A stretch of 64,000 bases of DNA from Acinetobacter bouvetii (GTDB lineage: Bacteria > Pseudomonadota > Gammaproteobacteria > Pseudomonadales > Moraxellaceae), in the NCBI RefSeq assembly GCF_902753875.1, contig NZ_CADDTS010000049.1, positions 1 through 64,000 of the forward strand, read 5' to 3'. Shown one piece after another: positions 18,405 through 27,173 of this stretch (position 1 is the first letter of the stretch; every line of letters begins with the position of its first letter). The notes under the pieces are model-generated. The model did not search any database. It saw only the letters and a program-made list of their open reading frames with translations, and was not told the origin of the DNA. Both the position numbers and the translations under genes were made by a program.

Positions 18405-18557
18405 ATGAAAAAACAGCATTTTCCTGAAAAAATCTGTATGCACTGTTTGCGTCCTTTTACTTGGCGCAAAAAATGGCAACGCTGCTGGGAGGAAGTCAGA
18501 TACTGTTCTGAACGATGTAAACGTGAGTCCAGACAGCGGTCAAAATCAAACGCTTAG
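18405..18557 (+). CDS. DUF2256 small cysteine-rich protein
   Basis: A 50-residue protein, short enough to be missed by gene callers. It has [14 protein letters not shown], then W, CS and C: two CxxC-type knuckles (C11/C14 and C34/C38), the pattern of the DUF2256 family, probably a small zinc protein. It starts 3 bases after the photolyase stop and is surely in its operon. Its stop overlaps the stop of the convergent DUF2805 gene by 4 bases. Function unknown; steady co-occurrence with photolyases suggests an accessory role. Confidence 0.85.
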   Translation: MKKQHFPEKICMHCLRPFTWRKKWQRCWEEVRYCSERCKRESRQRSKSNA

Positions 18558-18832
18558 AAACGCTTGTATTGCCGTGAACAATAGGCCCGTATCACGTCGG
18601 GTGAACGCAGTTGCAGATGTTTGGTTTTTCGGCCGGTGACGCGTCCACGCCACATTTTAAAACTCGATGCTTTCATATTTTGCCGCATCAAGCGGATCAC
18701 CGCCGCTTCATTTAAACCATACTCACATAAAATAGCTTCAAAAGGAGTTCTATCTTCCCAAGCCATTTCTATAATTCTGGATAAGTCCTCTTCAGAAAAT
18801 TGATTCATACCATTCTCGTTTTTAATCATCAC
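18554..18832 (-). CDS. DUF2805 / TIGR03643 family protein
   Basis: A 92-residue basic protein. The core [18 protein letters not shown] and [20 protein letters not shown] matches a small family usually encoded near FeS-type photolyases. The helix-turn-helix-like arrangement and basic C-terminus suggest nucleic-acid binding. The longest frame starts at 18832; ATG 18808 (MNQFSEEDL) is an alternative with GAG upstream. It is convergent with the photolyase-DUF2256 operon. Confidence 0.8.
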   Translation of the reverse strand: MMIKNENGMNQFSEEDLSRIIEMAWEDRTPFEAILCEYGLNEAAVIRLMRQNMKASSFKMWRGRVTGRKTKHLQLRSPDVIRAYCSRQYKRF

Positions 18833-18937
18833 GAAGCGTCAATAAGCTTTATCGACTTTAATCTGACTAAAAGAATAACAATACAATCATGAATTTTTTG
18901 TGATTTTTCTCTAGTTTACGGACTCAGCACGAATAAA

Positions 18938-18958
18938 AGGGCTAGTTAAACTAGCCCT
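18938..18958 (-). terminator. Terminator of the secreted hydroxyisourate-hydrolase-like gene
   Basis: A near-perfect hairpin, AGGGCTAGTT with AACTAGCCCT, followed on the minus strand by TTTTATT. It lies 9 bases after the stop of the gene at 18967. Confidence 0.85.
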
Positions 18959-18966
18959 GTTAAGTC

Positions 18967-19368
18967 TTAGTTACCTCTATAAGTCGAATATCCATAAGGA
19001 CTTAAAAGTAGAGGAATATGATAATGGCTGACACTTCCATCTACCTTAAAAATTACAGGAACTTCAGGAAAGAAAGTATCTTGCTTATTTTTTTTAAACC
19101 AGTCCTCAGTTTTAAAAGTAACTTTATAAATACCGGCTTCAAGCTTCTGATTTTCAGGAAACAATCCAGTAATACGGCCATTAGGACCAGTATATTGCTG
19201 ATTTAACTTCACCCATTTATTCCCAGTACTTTTTTCGAGTACCACTTCGACTTGAGCTGAGGGTAGACCATTTTCTAGATTCAACACATGCACACTTAAA
19301 GGGTTAGTTTGTGCGAAAGTCATTGAGGTCAACAATAGTGTTGAAAGTGGCAATAATTTTTTAAACAT
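18967..19368 (-). CDS. Secreted 5-hydroxyisourate-hydrolase-like (transthyretin-fold) protein
   Basis: A 133-residue protein with a signal peptide (MFKKLLPLSTLLL...FAQ). The mature part has the transthyretin-related pattern: LSVHVLNLENG near its start, an arginine in NGRITGLF, and the C-terminus HYHIPLLLSPYGYSTYRGN. Canonical hydroxyisourate hydrolases end YRGS; the final residue is N here. The enzyme acts in urate breakdown, but no urate genes are nearby and the protein is exported. ATG 19368 with AAGGAA upstream is preferred to the longer frame reaching 19482, which overlaps the previous gene. Confidence 0.82.
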   Translation of the reverse strand: MFKKLLPLSTLLLTSMTFAQTNPLSVHVLNLENGLPSAQVEVVLEKSTGNKWVKLNQQYTGPNGRITGLFPENQKLEAGIYKVTFKTEDWFKKNKQDTFFPEVPVIFKVDGSVSHYHIPLLLSPYGYSTYRGN

Positions 19369-19378
19369 GATGAATTCC

Positions 19379-19870
19379 TTAAGGATTGAAAATAGACTTA
19401 ACAGCTGTTTCAGCGCAGTAATGGTCATTTTTTGCACCCCCTGCTCCGGCAACGCCAATGGCACCGACCACCTGATTTTCATAACTCACAGGTAGGCCGC
19501 CACCCAACAGCAGTAGATTAGATAAGGTGGTTAAATTTTTTGCATCCTTGTTTTCATTGGCATTTTGACTTAACAACATAGTCGCCGTTTTGGTCGATAA
19601 GGCGGTATAGGCTTTCTTTTCAGCTGCGCCCAAATTATGCGGTCCGACAGTTTCATGCCTGTTTGCCATTAACGTATTTCCGCCCCGATCCACCACCACC
19701 ACAGCGATATTGTGCTGTATTTTTTGACACGCAGTCACCGCAGCATCCGTAAGAGTTCGTGCTGACTGAGAATCAAGTGAATAAACTTGATTGAATTGAA
19801 CGGATTGTGCAAAAGTACTGCTACTCATCAGCATTACTGTTGCAATAAGCCCTTTGAGTTTGTTCATCAT
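19379..19870 (-). CDS. Secreted GlcG/HbpS (DUF336) heme-binding-like protein
   Basis: A 163-residue protein with a signal peptide (cleavage near TFAQ). The mature part shows the GlcG/HbpS fold motifs VVVVDRGGNTLMANR, LLLLGGGLPV and VGAIGVAGAGG. HbpS of Streptomyces is an extracellular heme/redox sensor that modulates a two-component system. Here the gene is divergent from a two-component system at 87 bases, which makes a sensory role attractive but unproven. It is followed after 10 bases by the hydroxyisourate-hydrolase-like gene, forming a two-gene operon of secreted proteins. Confidence 0.82.
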   Translation of the reverse strand: MMNKLKGLIATVMLMSSSTFAQSVQFNQVYSLDSQSARTLTDAAVTACQKIQHNIAVVVVDRGGNTLMANRHETVGPHNLGAAEKKAYTALSTKTATMLLSQNANENKDAKNLTTLSNLLLLGGGLPVSYENQVVGAIGVAGAGGAKNDHYCAETAVKSIFNP

Positions 19871-19922
19871 GATTGCCCTGAATTAAGTTTTAAAAATCTT
19901 ATACAACCTGAATGATTTGAAG

Positions 19923-19951
19923 GATGACAATCACATTACAAAGTTGTCATC
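19923..19951. promoter_or_regulatory. CusR-like operator in the divergent promoter
   Basis: GATGACAA and TTGTCATC form 8-base inverted half-sites separated by 13 bases. The E. coli CusR box uses the same half-sites (ATGACAA and TTGTCAT) with a 2-base gap. The site lies just before the response regulator start and between it and the divergent HbpS-like gene, so it may control both. Confidence 0.55.
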
Positions 19952-19957
19952 TTTAAA

Positions 19958-20644
19958 ATGAGTCTGAACAAAATGTGTATTCTAATTATCGAAGATGAAG
20001 CGAAGATCGCCTCATATCTGGTTAAAGGGTTAAATGAATCTGGCTATGAGGCGCAATGCGTCCATTCAGGACTAGAAGGTTTGGAAAAGTTAAAGATGCA
20101 TGCATATAGCCTAGTCATATTAGATGTAATGTTGCCCGATATTGATGGCTGGGCAGTCCTGAAAGTCTTGCGACAATTTTCCCAAATTCCGGTCATTTTT
20201 CTTACAGCAAAAGATCAGGTGATTGATCGGGTCAAAGGTTTGGAACTGGGCGCCGATGATTATCTGGCCAAGCCTTTTTCTTATATTGAATTACTGGCCC
20301 GAATTAAAAGTCTACTTAGGCGCCAGCAGTATGCACAGGAAAACCAATTAGAAATTGCCAATCTGAAATTGGATTTGATCCATCATAAAGTCTGGCGTAA
20401 CGAGCAGTCGATAGAACTCAGTAGAAAAGAATTCAACCTTTTGCGCTTTCTGCTGCGCCATCCGAATGAAATTATTACGCGCAGGCAAATAGCTTCTGAA
20501 GTCTGGCAGATCAATTTTGATACCGATACCAATTTTATTGATGTAGCGGTAAGGCGTTTACGTAGTAAAATTGATGAGGGACATGATATAAAGTTAATTC
20601 ATACTGTTCGCGGTTTGGGCTATAAAATTTCGGCAGAGAAATAA
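19958..20644 (+). CDS. OmpR-family response regulator, CusR/IrlR-like
   Basis: A 228-residue regulator. The receiver has E12/D13, phospho-acceptor D56 (VILDVMLPDIDGW) and the KPFSYIELLAR region. The C-terminal winged helix includes TRRQIASEVW and TNFIDVAVRRLRSKID, typical of heavy-metal regulators such as CusR, CopR and IrlR. Its stop overlaps the start of the histidine kinase. The operator-like inverted repeat just upstream matches CusR half-sites. It likely controls the exporter genes next door, though they lie on the opposite strand. Confidence 0.9.
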   Translation: MSLNKMCILIIEDEAKIASYLVKGLNESGYEAQCVHSGLEGLEKLKMHAYSLVILDVMLPDIDGWAVLKVLRQFSQIPVIFLTAKDQVIDRVKGLELGADDYLAKPFSYIELLARIKSLLRRQQYAQENQLEIANLKLDLIHHKVWRNEQSIELSRKEFNLLRFLLRHPNEIITRRQIASEVWQINFDTDTNFIDVAVRRLRSKIDEGHDIKLIHTVRGLGYKISAEK

Positions 20645-22023
20645 TGTTGAAACCGATTCGTTCGCTAGAACTCCGATTAACACTCTTGGTTACAGGGTGT
20701 GCTGCAATGGTCTTGTGCGGTGTAGCATTTATGACCTATCTGGGTATCAACCAGATTTTAATTGCTCAGCAAGATAGGGCTTTGATTGAGCGAATTGAGC
20801 GACTGGAAATATTACTACAAGACAGTAGCAATATTGAACAGATTATCGCTCGCCCGAAGCTGTATCAAAACATGTTGGGAAATCAGGATAATTTGTTTTT
20901 ATTGATTCAGGGTGATCAGGCGCTGATCAGCATTAATCCTCTTGGCATTCCTCTACCTGAATTTACCCATCAGCCCCAAATTCAATTCCAAGATTTATCG
21001 GCGCATGCTTATCCCACCCGCATTGCCTGGAAAACTATTCAAATTAATCGCCAGCCGTATCTGTTAATTGCAGGCAAACAGTGGTCTGAACGTTTAGGCA
21101 TCATTGCACCTTTTCAAAAGAGCCTTGTCATTTATGTTTTCACAGGTATCTTGGCGATTTTCATCCTTTGTGCTATTGCTAGCCATCTGGGATTAAAAGT
21201 ATTAAGAACCCTGCGAGAACAAACCCATGCGATAAATATTCAGCAACTTGAACAGCGACTCAATCTGCCCTATCCCCCTCAAGAGATTGCACAACTAGCC
21301 TCCGATATCAATGCCATGCTCGACCGTATTGAGCTGGGATATAGCCAGCTGAATCGTTTTTCAGAAGACATTGCGCATGAATTTAGAACACCATTGAATA
21401 ATTTAATAGGACAAACCGAAATTTTACTCATGAGTGAACGCAGTCCCGTACAATATCAGGAAGTGCTGATTTCCAACCTAGAGGACTATCAACGCTTAAA
21501 AAGAATGATTGACAGCATGTTATTTCTGGCACGTGCAGATGCGCAGAAGGTTTGCTTAAACAGACAAAAAATCCAACTTCAATCCTTTATAGAAAATATC
21601 TTCAGCATTTTTGAGTATCAAGCCGAAGAACAACACTGCAATTTTGTTTTAAAGCTTGAGGCAACTGAGCTATTGGCAGATCCAGAACAGTTACAACAAG
21701 CTCTGTATAATCTGCTCTCCAATGCCCTGATTCATGGCGGCAAGCGCCGGACTATTTATGTGCATAGCTATCGAAAGATCATCAACAAACTGCCTATGAT
21801 TGCGCTATCGGTCGTGACCAGTGGTTTAGAAATTGCCCCGGAACATTTGCCGCATATCTTTGAGCGATTTTATCAATGCAGTTCCAGTAGACAAAGTTAT
21901 CATCAAACAGGTGGTTTGGGACTATCCATTGTGGCATCTATTATGACGCTTCATCAAGGGATGTATCAGGCGATTAATAGCGCAGAAGGTATATGCTTTG
22001 AACTGCTTTTCCCAGATACGTGA
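20644..22023 (+). CDS. Sensor histidine kinase, heavy-metal sensor type
   Basis: A 459-residue kinase with two membrane segments (about 13-40 and 160-182) and a periplasmic loop between them. HAMP follows, then the H-box EDIAHEFRTPLNNLIGQ with H245, the N-box NLLSNALIHGG and a G-rich lid GGLGLSIVASI. The G1 position reads VVTSGLEI rather than a DxGxG form, as is common in CusS-type kinases. Its last codons (FELLFPDT) recur in a diverged form at 36543-36570, before the second exporter copy. Confidence 0.88.
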   Translation: MLKPIRSLELRLTLLVTGCAAMVLCGVAFMTYLGINQILIAQQDRALIERIERLEILLQDSSNIEQIIARPKLYQNMLGNQDNLFLLIQGDQALISINPLGIPLPEFTHQPQIQFQDLSAHAYPTRIAWKTIQINRQPYLLIAGKQWSERLGIIAPFQKSLVIYVFTGILAIFILCAIASHLGLKVLRTLREQTHAINIQQLEQRLNLPYPPQEIAQLASDINAMLDRIELGYSQLNRFSEDIAHEFRTPLNNLIGQTEILLMSERSPVQYQEVLISNLEDYQRLKRMIDSMLFLARADAQKVCLNRQKIQLQSFIENIFSIFEYQAEEQHCNFVLKLEATELLADPEQLQQALYNLLSNALIHGGKRRTIYVHSYRKIINKLPMIALSVVTSGLEIAPEHLPHIFERFYQCSSSRQSYHQTGGLGLSIVASIMTLHQGMYQAINSAEGICFELLFPDT

Positions 22024-22046
22024 TTCACATTCACACTGAGCTTATA

Positions 22047-22751
22047 TCATTTTTTGGAATCACTCTGAATTCTCCCATCCACCAAATTAATGGTTCGATC
22101 ACAGGTCGCCGATAATCTAGGATCATGAGTCACCAATAAGACTGCACAGTCATGTTCGCGATGTACTTTACGAAATAATTCAAACATTTCCGCAGCAGTT
22201 TGAGTATCCAGATTACCTGTCGGTTCATCGGCCAACAATAGTGCAGGCTGAGTAATCAGTGCACGTGCAATCGCTACGCGTTGCTGCTGCCCTCCAGAAA
22301 GCTCATTGGGTTTACGGTCAGCGAACTTATCTAACCCTACAGCGGCCAATAATTCATGGGCATATTGCAACGCAGATTGATCTGGCTTACCTTGCTTCAG
22401 CATTAATGGCATGAGTACATTATGTAAGGCAGTAAAAGCCTGTATAAGATGATGGAACTGAAACACAAAACCTATACTATTGCCTCGTAATGCTGTCCGA
22501 GCCGTATCATCCATACGGCTTGTAGCCTGCCCCAACAAGTACAACTCACCACGACTAGGCTGATCTAATAAGCCGAGAATATTCAGTAAAGTACTTTTGC
22601 CTGAACCAGAAGGACCAATTAATGCAGCAAAGTCATTCCGTTGAATACACAGGTCAATTCCATGTAATACCTCCACTTCATTAGGCTGCCCAACATTGTA
22701 AGACTTTCGCAATGCTTCTAAACGCAGTACTTCCTGAGATGGATCAAACAT
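22047..22751 (-). CDS. ABC transporter ATPase, MacB/LolD type (copy 1)
   Basis: A 234-residue ATPase that powers the adjacent permease. Walker A is GPSGSGKST, the signature LSGGQQQRVAIARAL, Walker B LLLADEPTGNLD and the H-loop VTHDPR. ATG 22751 is preferred over 22775, because GGAGG lies 9 bases upstream; its first codons overlap the permease stop (ATGTTTGA). The only coding difference from copy 2 is at the C-terminus (SDSKK here, SDSKHEME there), where the repeat ends. Confidence 0.92.
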   Translation of the reverse strand: MFDPSQEVLRLEALRKSYNVGQPNEVEVLHGIDLCIQRNDFAALIGPSGSGKSTLLNILGLLDQPSRGELYLLGQATSRMDDTARTALRGNSIGFVFQFHHLIQAFTALHNVLMPLMLKQGKPDQSALQYAHELLAAVGLDKFADRKPNELSGGQQQRVAIARALITQPALLLADEPTGNLDTQTAAEMFELFRKVHREHDCAVLLVTHDPRLSATCDRTINLVDGRIQSDSKK

Positions 22752-23967
22752 GACGAATTGCCTCCACAGGATCAAGTGCAGCAGCCCGACGGGATGGTAT
22801 TGCAGCAGCCAAAATACCTGTCACTGTCGCCAAGAATAATGCCGACAAGATAAGCTTGATTGAAATCGAAATATAAAACAAGCCGGGACCAAACTGATTA
22901 AATCCCCAGATCAAACCATAACTGACTACACTACCAAGCATCGAACCAAGCAGACCAAAAATTGCTCCCTGAAACAAGAAAACTCTTAAAATTTGTGCTT
23001 GTGTCGCCCCCGTCGCACGTAAAATACCGATTTCCCGAGTCCGTTGCACCACACTCACCGACATCACACTGGCAATGCCAAAAGCGACTGAAATCCCTAC
23101 AAAAACAATAATCATGTTTGTAGAAAGACTTTGAGCGGTAATCGCATTCATTAATTGAGCATTGGTTTCAATCCAGCTTTCTGCTTTTAATCCTGTCAGG
23201 CGTCCAACTTGTGAGGCAATTTGATCCGCCTGAAAAATATCTTGGATCGTCAGATCAATCACGGTGACCCCACCCGGCAAATTAAGTAAAGATTGCGCCT
23301 GTTTCAAATCCAGATAGACATAGCGCGCATCCAATTCACGCACACCCAATTCAAATATTCCAGAGATGTTCACAACTGCATTTTTCTGTTGCCCGGTATC
23401 TAATCTTAATTTGCTCCCAACTTGCACACCCAAATCTTTGGCTAATTGACGCCCAATTAATACATTATCCGCACTGACCTGTAATTCACCACTCACCATA
23501 TATTGCTTCAACGGAATAATCTGTTGATAACGTTCAAGGTTGATACCAACCAATGCAATAGATTGAATCGCATCTCCGCGCTGTACAAATGCAGGACCTG
23601 AGACCACAGGAGAAACCGCAGTCAACACCGGTAAATGATCTAAAGTCCCAGTAATCTGCTGCCAATTATTAATAGAACGTAAGCGTGGTGCACACTTATC
23701 TTCTTGTAACAACTGAAGTATTCCTGCTGCTGGTGGCACAATACGATTCACCTCATCTGGTGAGAGCAAACGAATATGCGCCTGTGTCCCTAAAGTTCTT
23801 TCTACAATATTCGATTGTAAACCCTGAATTAAGGCGCTAATGAACACAATGACGGCTACCCCCACCGCGACGCCAATGGTAATCATCATCGACTGTGTGC
23901 GACCCTCTCGCAAAAAACTGATTGCGATGGTCCACTCGGTCCAAAGTCGCCTAAAAAAGTTTTTCAA
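22744..23967 (-). CDS. FtsX-like ABC permease, MacB type (copy 1)
   Basis: A 407-residue inner-membrane permease. One membrane segment near 25-48 is followed by a large periplasmic domain (about 50-275) and three membrane segments near the C-terminus (about 280, 330 and 370), the MacB/LolC layout without a fused ATPase. VVQRTREIGILRATGATQAQI is the conserved cytoplasmic FtsX segment. It overlaps the HlyD gene by 4 bases. It differs from copy 2 mainly by KCAPR versus KRAQR near residue 90. Substrate unknown; macrolide-, peptide- or lipid-type exporters share this design. Confidence 0.92.
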   Translation of the reverse strand: MKNFFRRLWTEWTIAISFLREGRTQSMMITIGVAVGVAVIVFISALIQGLQSNIVERTLGTQAHIRLLSPDEVNRIVPPAAGILQLLQEDKCAPRLRSINNWQQITGTLDHLPVLTAVSPVVSGPAFVQRGDAIQSIALVGINLERYQQIIPLKQYMVSGELQVSADNVLIGRQLAKDLGVQVGSKLRLDTGQQKNAVVNISGIFELGVRELDARYVYLDLKQAQSLLNLPGGVTVIDLTIQDIFQADQIASQVGRLTGLKAESWIETNAQLMNAITAQSLSTNMIIVFVGISVAFGIASVMSVSVVQRTREIGILRATGATQAQILRVFLFQGAIFGLLGSMLGSVVSYGLIWGFNQFGPGLFYISISIKLILSALFLATVTGILAAAIPSRRAAALDPVEAIRHV

Positions 23968-25196
23968 TCGAATTTCACCGGTAATTCATTTTTGCTATTT
24001 TTCTGATCCGTTTGACTCTGGAAAACAGGTTTAGTTTTCTCTATTCGGACACGAGTTCCATCTTTAAGCACTGATTCTGCATCGGTAAGGACGTGATCAC
24101 CTTCTTTCAATCCAGCTACAACTTCCGACATGACCAAACCACGTAAACCCAGTGTGATGGGATGACGTTGAATTTTTCTATCTCTTACTAAAATAACCAT
24201 AGCCTTGTTTCCACTTATACTGCTTAAAGCATCATTTGGAATGACCAGGGTTCGCTCGCGCTTGTTGGTTTCAACATTTACCGATACCGTCATGTCTTGA
24301 CGCAAAAAATCAGGGACTGGATCAACTGTTAATCGAACGTCTATTGTGCCACGTTGAGCATCAATACTTGGGGCAATAAAATTAATATGGGCAGGAAAAG
24401 GTTGATCTGGATAGGCATCCGTAATCACTGATGCTTTTTGTTGTAAAGCCAGCAGTGGTAAATTTCGCTCATCAAATGGCACTCGTATTTCAGTCGCGCC
24501 ATCCAGTGCAATAGTGAAGAGAGTCTGACTCGGTTGTACCAAATCCCCTGGCTCAACATTACGGGTTAAAATAATACCTGAAACTTCTGCGCGAATTTTG
24601 GTCTTGGCGAGTTGCGCTTGTAATGCAGCGAGTCGTTCACGTAATTTTGTCTCTTCAACTTTATTTGGGGCAAGTGAAGCAACTTTTAATCGAGCTGATT
24701 CCAAATTATTACGGGCGAGTCTTTCTGCCTCTATCGATTTCTCCCTTTCCTCTGCTGATAATATTCCTGATTCGGTATTTCGTCTGCGTAACGCCTCTCT
24801 TTGAGCCTGTTCTAATTGTACTTTGGCATTCGCTAAATCAACTTCTGCTTGCGGGCGTCTAGTGGTTGTGAGCTCCTTTAATTCAGCTTCTGCCTGCCGC
24901 ACTTGCGCTGAAATTTCATCAGATTTCAGTACTAAAAGAATATCCCCTCGAGAGACCCGATCTCCCTCTTGAACCAATCGCTCAAGAACAACCCCTGTAA
25001 TTTCACTACCAATCTGAGTCCGAGATACTTTCTCTACCCGTCCTGAAGCGACAACTGTTTGAATCAATGGACTAGATACGACTTCATAACTAGGCAGCAA
25101 TGGTCCTTGCCACCAGCGATATGTAGCAAAACTGACGAGCAAAACCAGTAGTATAATCATGATCCAAGGCTTATAGCGAATAACAAGCAATTCCAT
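23964..25196 (-). CDS. HlyD/MacA-like membrane fusion protein (copy 1)
   Basis: A 410-residue periplasmic adaptor linking the ABC permease to an outer-membrane channel. One N-terminal membrane anchor (about 12-28), a lipoyl/barrel-sandwich half at about 45-80 (VVASGRVEKVSRTQIGSEI), a coiled-coil hairpin at about 95-195 and beta-barrel domains follow. The ATG has GGAG only 2 bases before it; a TTG at codon 3 is a possible alternative start. It is the first gene of the HlyD-FtsX-ATPase operon. No outer-membrane partner is encoded nearby, so TolC is probably shared. Confidence 0.9.
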   Translation of the reverse strand: MELLVIRYKPWIMIILLVLLVSFATYRWWQGPLLPSYEVVSSPLIQTVVASGRVEKVSRTQIGSEITGVVLERLVQEGDRVSRGDILLVLKSDEISAQVRQAEAELKELTTTRRPQAEVDLANAKVQLEQAQREALRRRNTESGILSAEEREKSIEAERLARNNLESARLKVASLAPNKVEETKLRERLAALQAQLAKTKIRAEVSGIILTRNVEPGDLVQPSQTLFTIALDGATEIRVPFDERNLPLLALQQKASVITDAYPDQPFPAHINFIAPSIDAQRGTIDVRLTVDPVPDFLRQDMTVSVNVETNKRERTLVIPNDALSSISGNKAMVILVRDRKIQRHPITLGLRGLVMSEVVAGLKEGDHVLTDAESVLKDGTRVRIEKTKPVFQSQTDQKNSKNELPVKFD

Positions 25197-25352
25197 TCTC
25201 CAAGCCAGATTAAAGAAAAGTTTTTGAATCGAATAATTAATGTCTAGTAAAATATATATGAAAATTTAGTTACAACACACCAAATTAAAAAAGCACACCA
25301 TTTTTATTAAATTAATTTCTCTTACTGTTATAATTTTTTCATAATATTGATT

Positions 25353-25380
25353 AAACAAACAAACAAACAAACAAACAAAC
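25353..25380. repeat. AAAC microsatellite, seven units
   Basis: Seven perfect AAAC units lie about 157 bases upstream of the HlyD start in copy 1. The same place in copy 2 (about 39898-39915) has only two AAAC units flanked by A runs. The tract lies in the likely promoter region of the exporter operon, where length changes by slippage could alter expression. Confidence 0.95.
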
Positions 25381-25695
25381 AAAAATAAACCTATATTTTC
25401 ATATATTTCAAAATCTTATATGAAATAATAACACGTTTTAGACTTTAACATTCCAGCTATCAATAACGTAATACATAGCCATATTTAGTAAAGTAGCTGT
25501 GATGGCGTCAATTGAACTCAACTCCTAAGCTATTGATTTAGTGAACCATAAAGTCAATAGCGTTTTACCTGTACCCACTTTTTACCCAAATTAGATTTAG
25601 CGCATTGAATCACAAAATTTATTTTGTTCAAATCCATTAACAGGATTTGAAATGGTGTCCCGATTTTAACACGTATGCATTCAATATTAAAAGAT

Positions 25696-25707
25696 ATGTT
25701 ATAACAT
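25696..25707. promoter_or_regulatory. Palindrome upstream of the Fic gene
   Basis: ATGTTATAACAT is a perfect 12-base palindrome 61 bases before the Fic start. Its form, TGTTATAACA, recalls Fur-family (Zur-like) boxes, but it may also be the operator of another regulator. Nothing else supports a metal link. Confidence 0.35.
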
Positions 25708-25768
25708 TACTTTTTTATATTTGTTTTTTTCATGTATCATTCAAGAGTACAACTTCAGGGTGAAAGTT

Positions 25769-26500
25769 ATGTTTGACAATATAGATGCCTTAAAAACAAA
25801 ATTAGATCAGCATCGTCCTCTTTCTCCTGCAATTGTAAAAAATCTACAAGAAGATCTTATTGTTCGCTGGACCTATCATTCGAATGCAATTGAAGGCAAT
25901 ACACTTACATTGCTAGAAACAAAAGTCGTGTTAGAAGGCATAACTGTCGGTGGGAAGGCATTAAGAGAACACTTCGAGGCAATTAACCATAGAAACGCTA
26001 TTTATTACGTTGAAGATATTATTCGAAAAGAAGAACCATTTTCTGAATGGCAAATTCGCAATATCCATCAACTCATTTTAAAAAATATTGATGATGATAA
26101 TGCTGGCCGCTATCGCCAACAAAATGTCCTAATCTCTGGTGCCACGTCTACCCCGCCTGATTACACATTATTAAATGACAAGATGGCTCAGCTAGTTGAT
26201 TGGTATAGTAATGACGCACATAAATTTCATCCTATCGAACGTGCAGCCAAAGTACATGCTGATTTTGTAGGTATTCATCCATTCATTGATGGCAATGGCC
26301 GTACATCACGTCTATTGATGAATCTTGAATTGCTTAAAGCTGGTTATCCCCCTTGTGTAATAACAGTTGAAAACCGATTGGCCTACTATGAGGCCCTAGA
26401 TCAATGGATGGCTTATGGAAAAACTGAAGCATTTATCCAGTTGGTTTCTGAAGCTGTACTTGAAGGATTTAAACCTTATCAAGTTGTATTGGGCATTTAA
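25769..26500 (+). CDS. Fic-domain AMP-transferase, self-inhibited class II
   Basis: A 243-residue Fic protein, predicted to attach AMP (or another nucleotide) to target proteins. The active loop is HPFIDGNGRTSR with H170. An N-terminal inhibitory motif SNAIEG (S38, E42, G43) fits the [S/T]xxxE[G/N] helix that blocks the ATP site in class II Fic proteins, so no separate antitoxin is needed. The longer frame from 25721 is less likely; ATG 25769 follows AGGGTG. It stands alone between exporter copy 1 and the arsenic cluster. Confidence 0.88.
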   Translation: MFDNIDALKTKLDQHRPLSPAIVKNLQEDLIVRWTYHSNAIEGNTLTLLETKVVLEGITVGGKALREHFEAINHRNAIYYVEDIIRKEEPFSEWQIRNIHQLILKNIDDDNAGRYRQQNVLISGATSTPPDYTLLNDKMAQLVDWYSNDAHKFHPIERAAKVHADFVGIHPFIDGNGRTSRLLMNLELLKAGYPPCVITVENRLAYYEALDQWMAYGKTEAFIQLVSEAVLEGFKPYQVVLGI

Positions 26501-26930
26501 TCGGCTTGATCGGTGTATTGATCCCTAGTACTAGATACCATCCACAATTGCATCTAAAATCATTTGTAAAATAAACTCATTAGATGCTGTAACACTGAAG
26601 ATATGAGCGGTACAAAGAATATCGCTAGTGACTCATAAATCCGTGGTGATTTACTCAATCAATTTCAATCTGATGAGCGAACAGATTCTGTCTATACTGA
26701 GTTGTACGACACTATAGGCTGTAAATCAAAAACCTTTAGACTCAGCATTAAAAGCTTTTTTAATAGTTTTTCCTCCAAATCTATCCAATAAGATTTGATC
26801 TACAACATTTAGTTCAATAATACTCAACGCAGCATCTACCCAAAGTACCCGAAATGCAACTGTCATCAATTTGTAATAAAAATCGATTATATCTCGTGTG
26901 ATAATGCAACTTTTATTTGCGAGTTTATAA
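26501..26930. other. Gene-free stretch after the Fic gene
   Basis: About 430 bases without a supported gene. A 71-codon minus frame (26726-26941) is open but has no recognisable product or good ribosome site. The sequence looks like decayed DNA of former genes, but no family could be recognised. Confidence 0.4.
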
Positions 26931-27173
26931 ATGTCAGACAAAATCAGCTTAGACTATTTAAATGAACTCATTCGTAATGCTGAGAAAAAAGATAAAAAAA
27001 TTGACAAGATCTTATTAGGCTATAAGGCGTATTATTTTTTTATGTCTGACAGCGAATTCCATAAAGAAGTCACTAACTCTGCCCTTTCACCAAGTAAACG
27101 TAAATATAAAAACTATAAAATCAAAGTGACTCAGGACGAATATCAAATTGATTTAAAATTTAAGGAAAAATAA
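26931..27173 (+). CDS. Small lysine-rich hypothetical protein
   Basis: An 80-residue, strongly charged protein (many lysines) starting at ATG 26931. The N-terminus LDYLNELIRNAEKKDKKIDK is probably helical. No signal peptide, membrane segment or known motif is visible. The ribosome site is weak. Its neighbours are a solitary Fic protein and the arsenic genes, neither obviously linked. It could be a small accessory or defence-related protein, or a spurious frame. Confidence 0.4.
   Translation: MSDKISLDYLNELIRNAEKKDKKIDKILLGYKAYYFFMSDSEFHKEVTNSALSPSKRKYKNYKIKVTQDEYQIDLKFKEK

Larger units (their letters stand above)
22056..25501. repeat. Exporter direct repeat, copy 1 (pairs with 36601-40031)
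   Basis: This 3.4-kb segment is nearly identical and colinear with 36601-40031 (offset 14545 throughout the genes), in the same orientation. The match starts at GGAATCACTCTGAATTCTCC and ends at AAGTAGCTGTG. Permease and ATPase genes are almost unchanged, while the HlyD gene and its upstream region carry most differences. Copy 1 is 15 bases longer because of an AAAC microsatellite. The pair brackets about 11 kb with Fic, arsenic and sulfide genes. Confidence 0.97.
25197..25768. other. Gene-free region between the exporter and the Fic gene
   Basis: About 570 AT-rich bases. Up to 25501 it is the promoter side of exporter copy 1, shared with copy 2. From 25502 it is unique and carries the promoter of the Fic gene. 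A stretch at 25588-25630 (TTAGATTTAG...TTTGTTCAAAT) resembles 36427-36468 near the other side of the island. No credible coding frame was seen. Confidence 0.5.

Noticed and set aside
25353..25380. Repeat array that could suggest CRISPR
   Set aside because: It is a pure AAAC microsatellite without spacers; no cas genes are present.
26726..26941. 71-codon minus-strand frame
   Set aside because: No recognisable domain, poor ribosome site, and it overlaps the start of the plus-strand frame at 26931.
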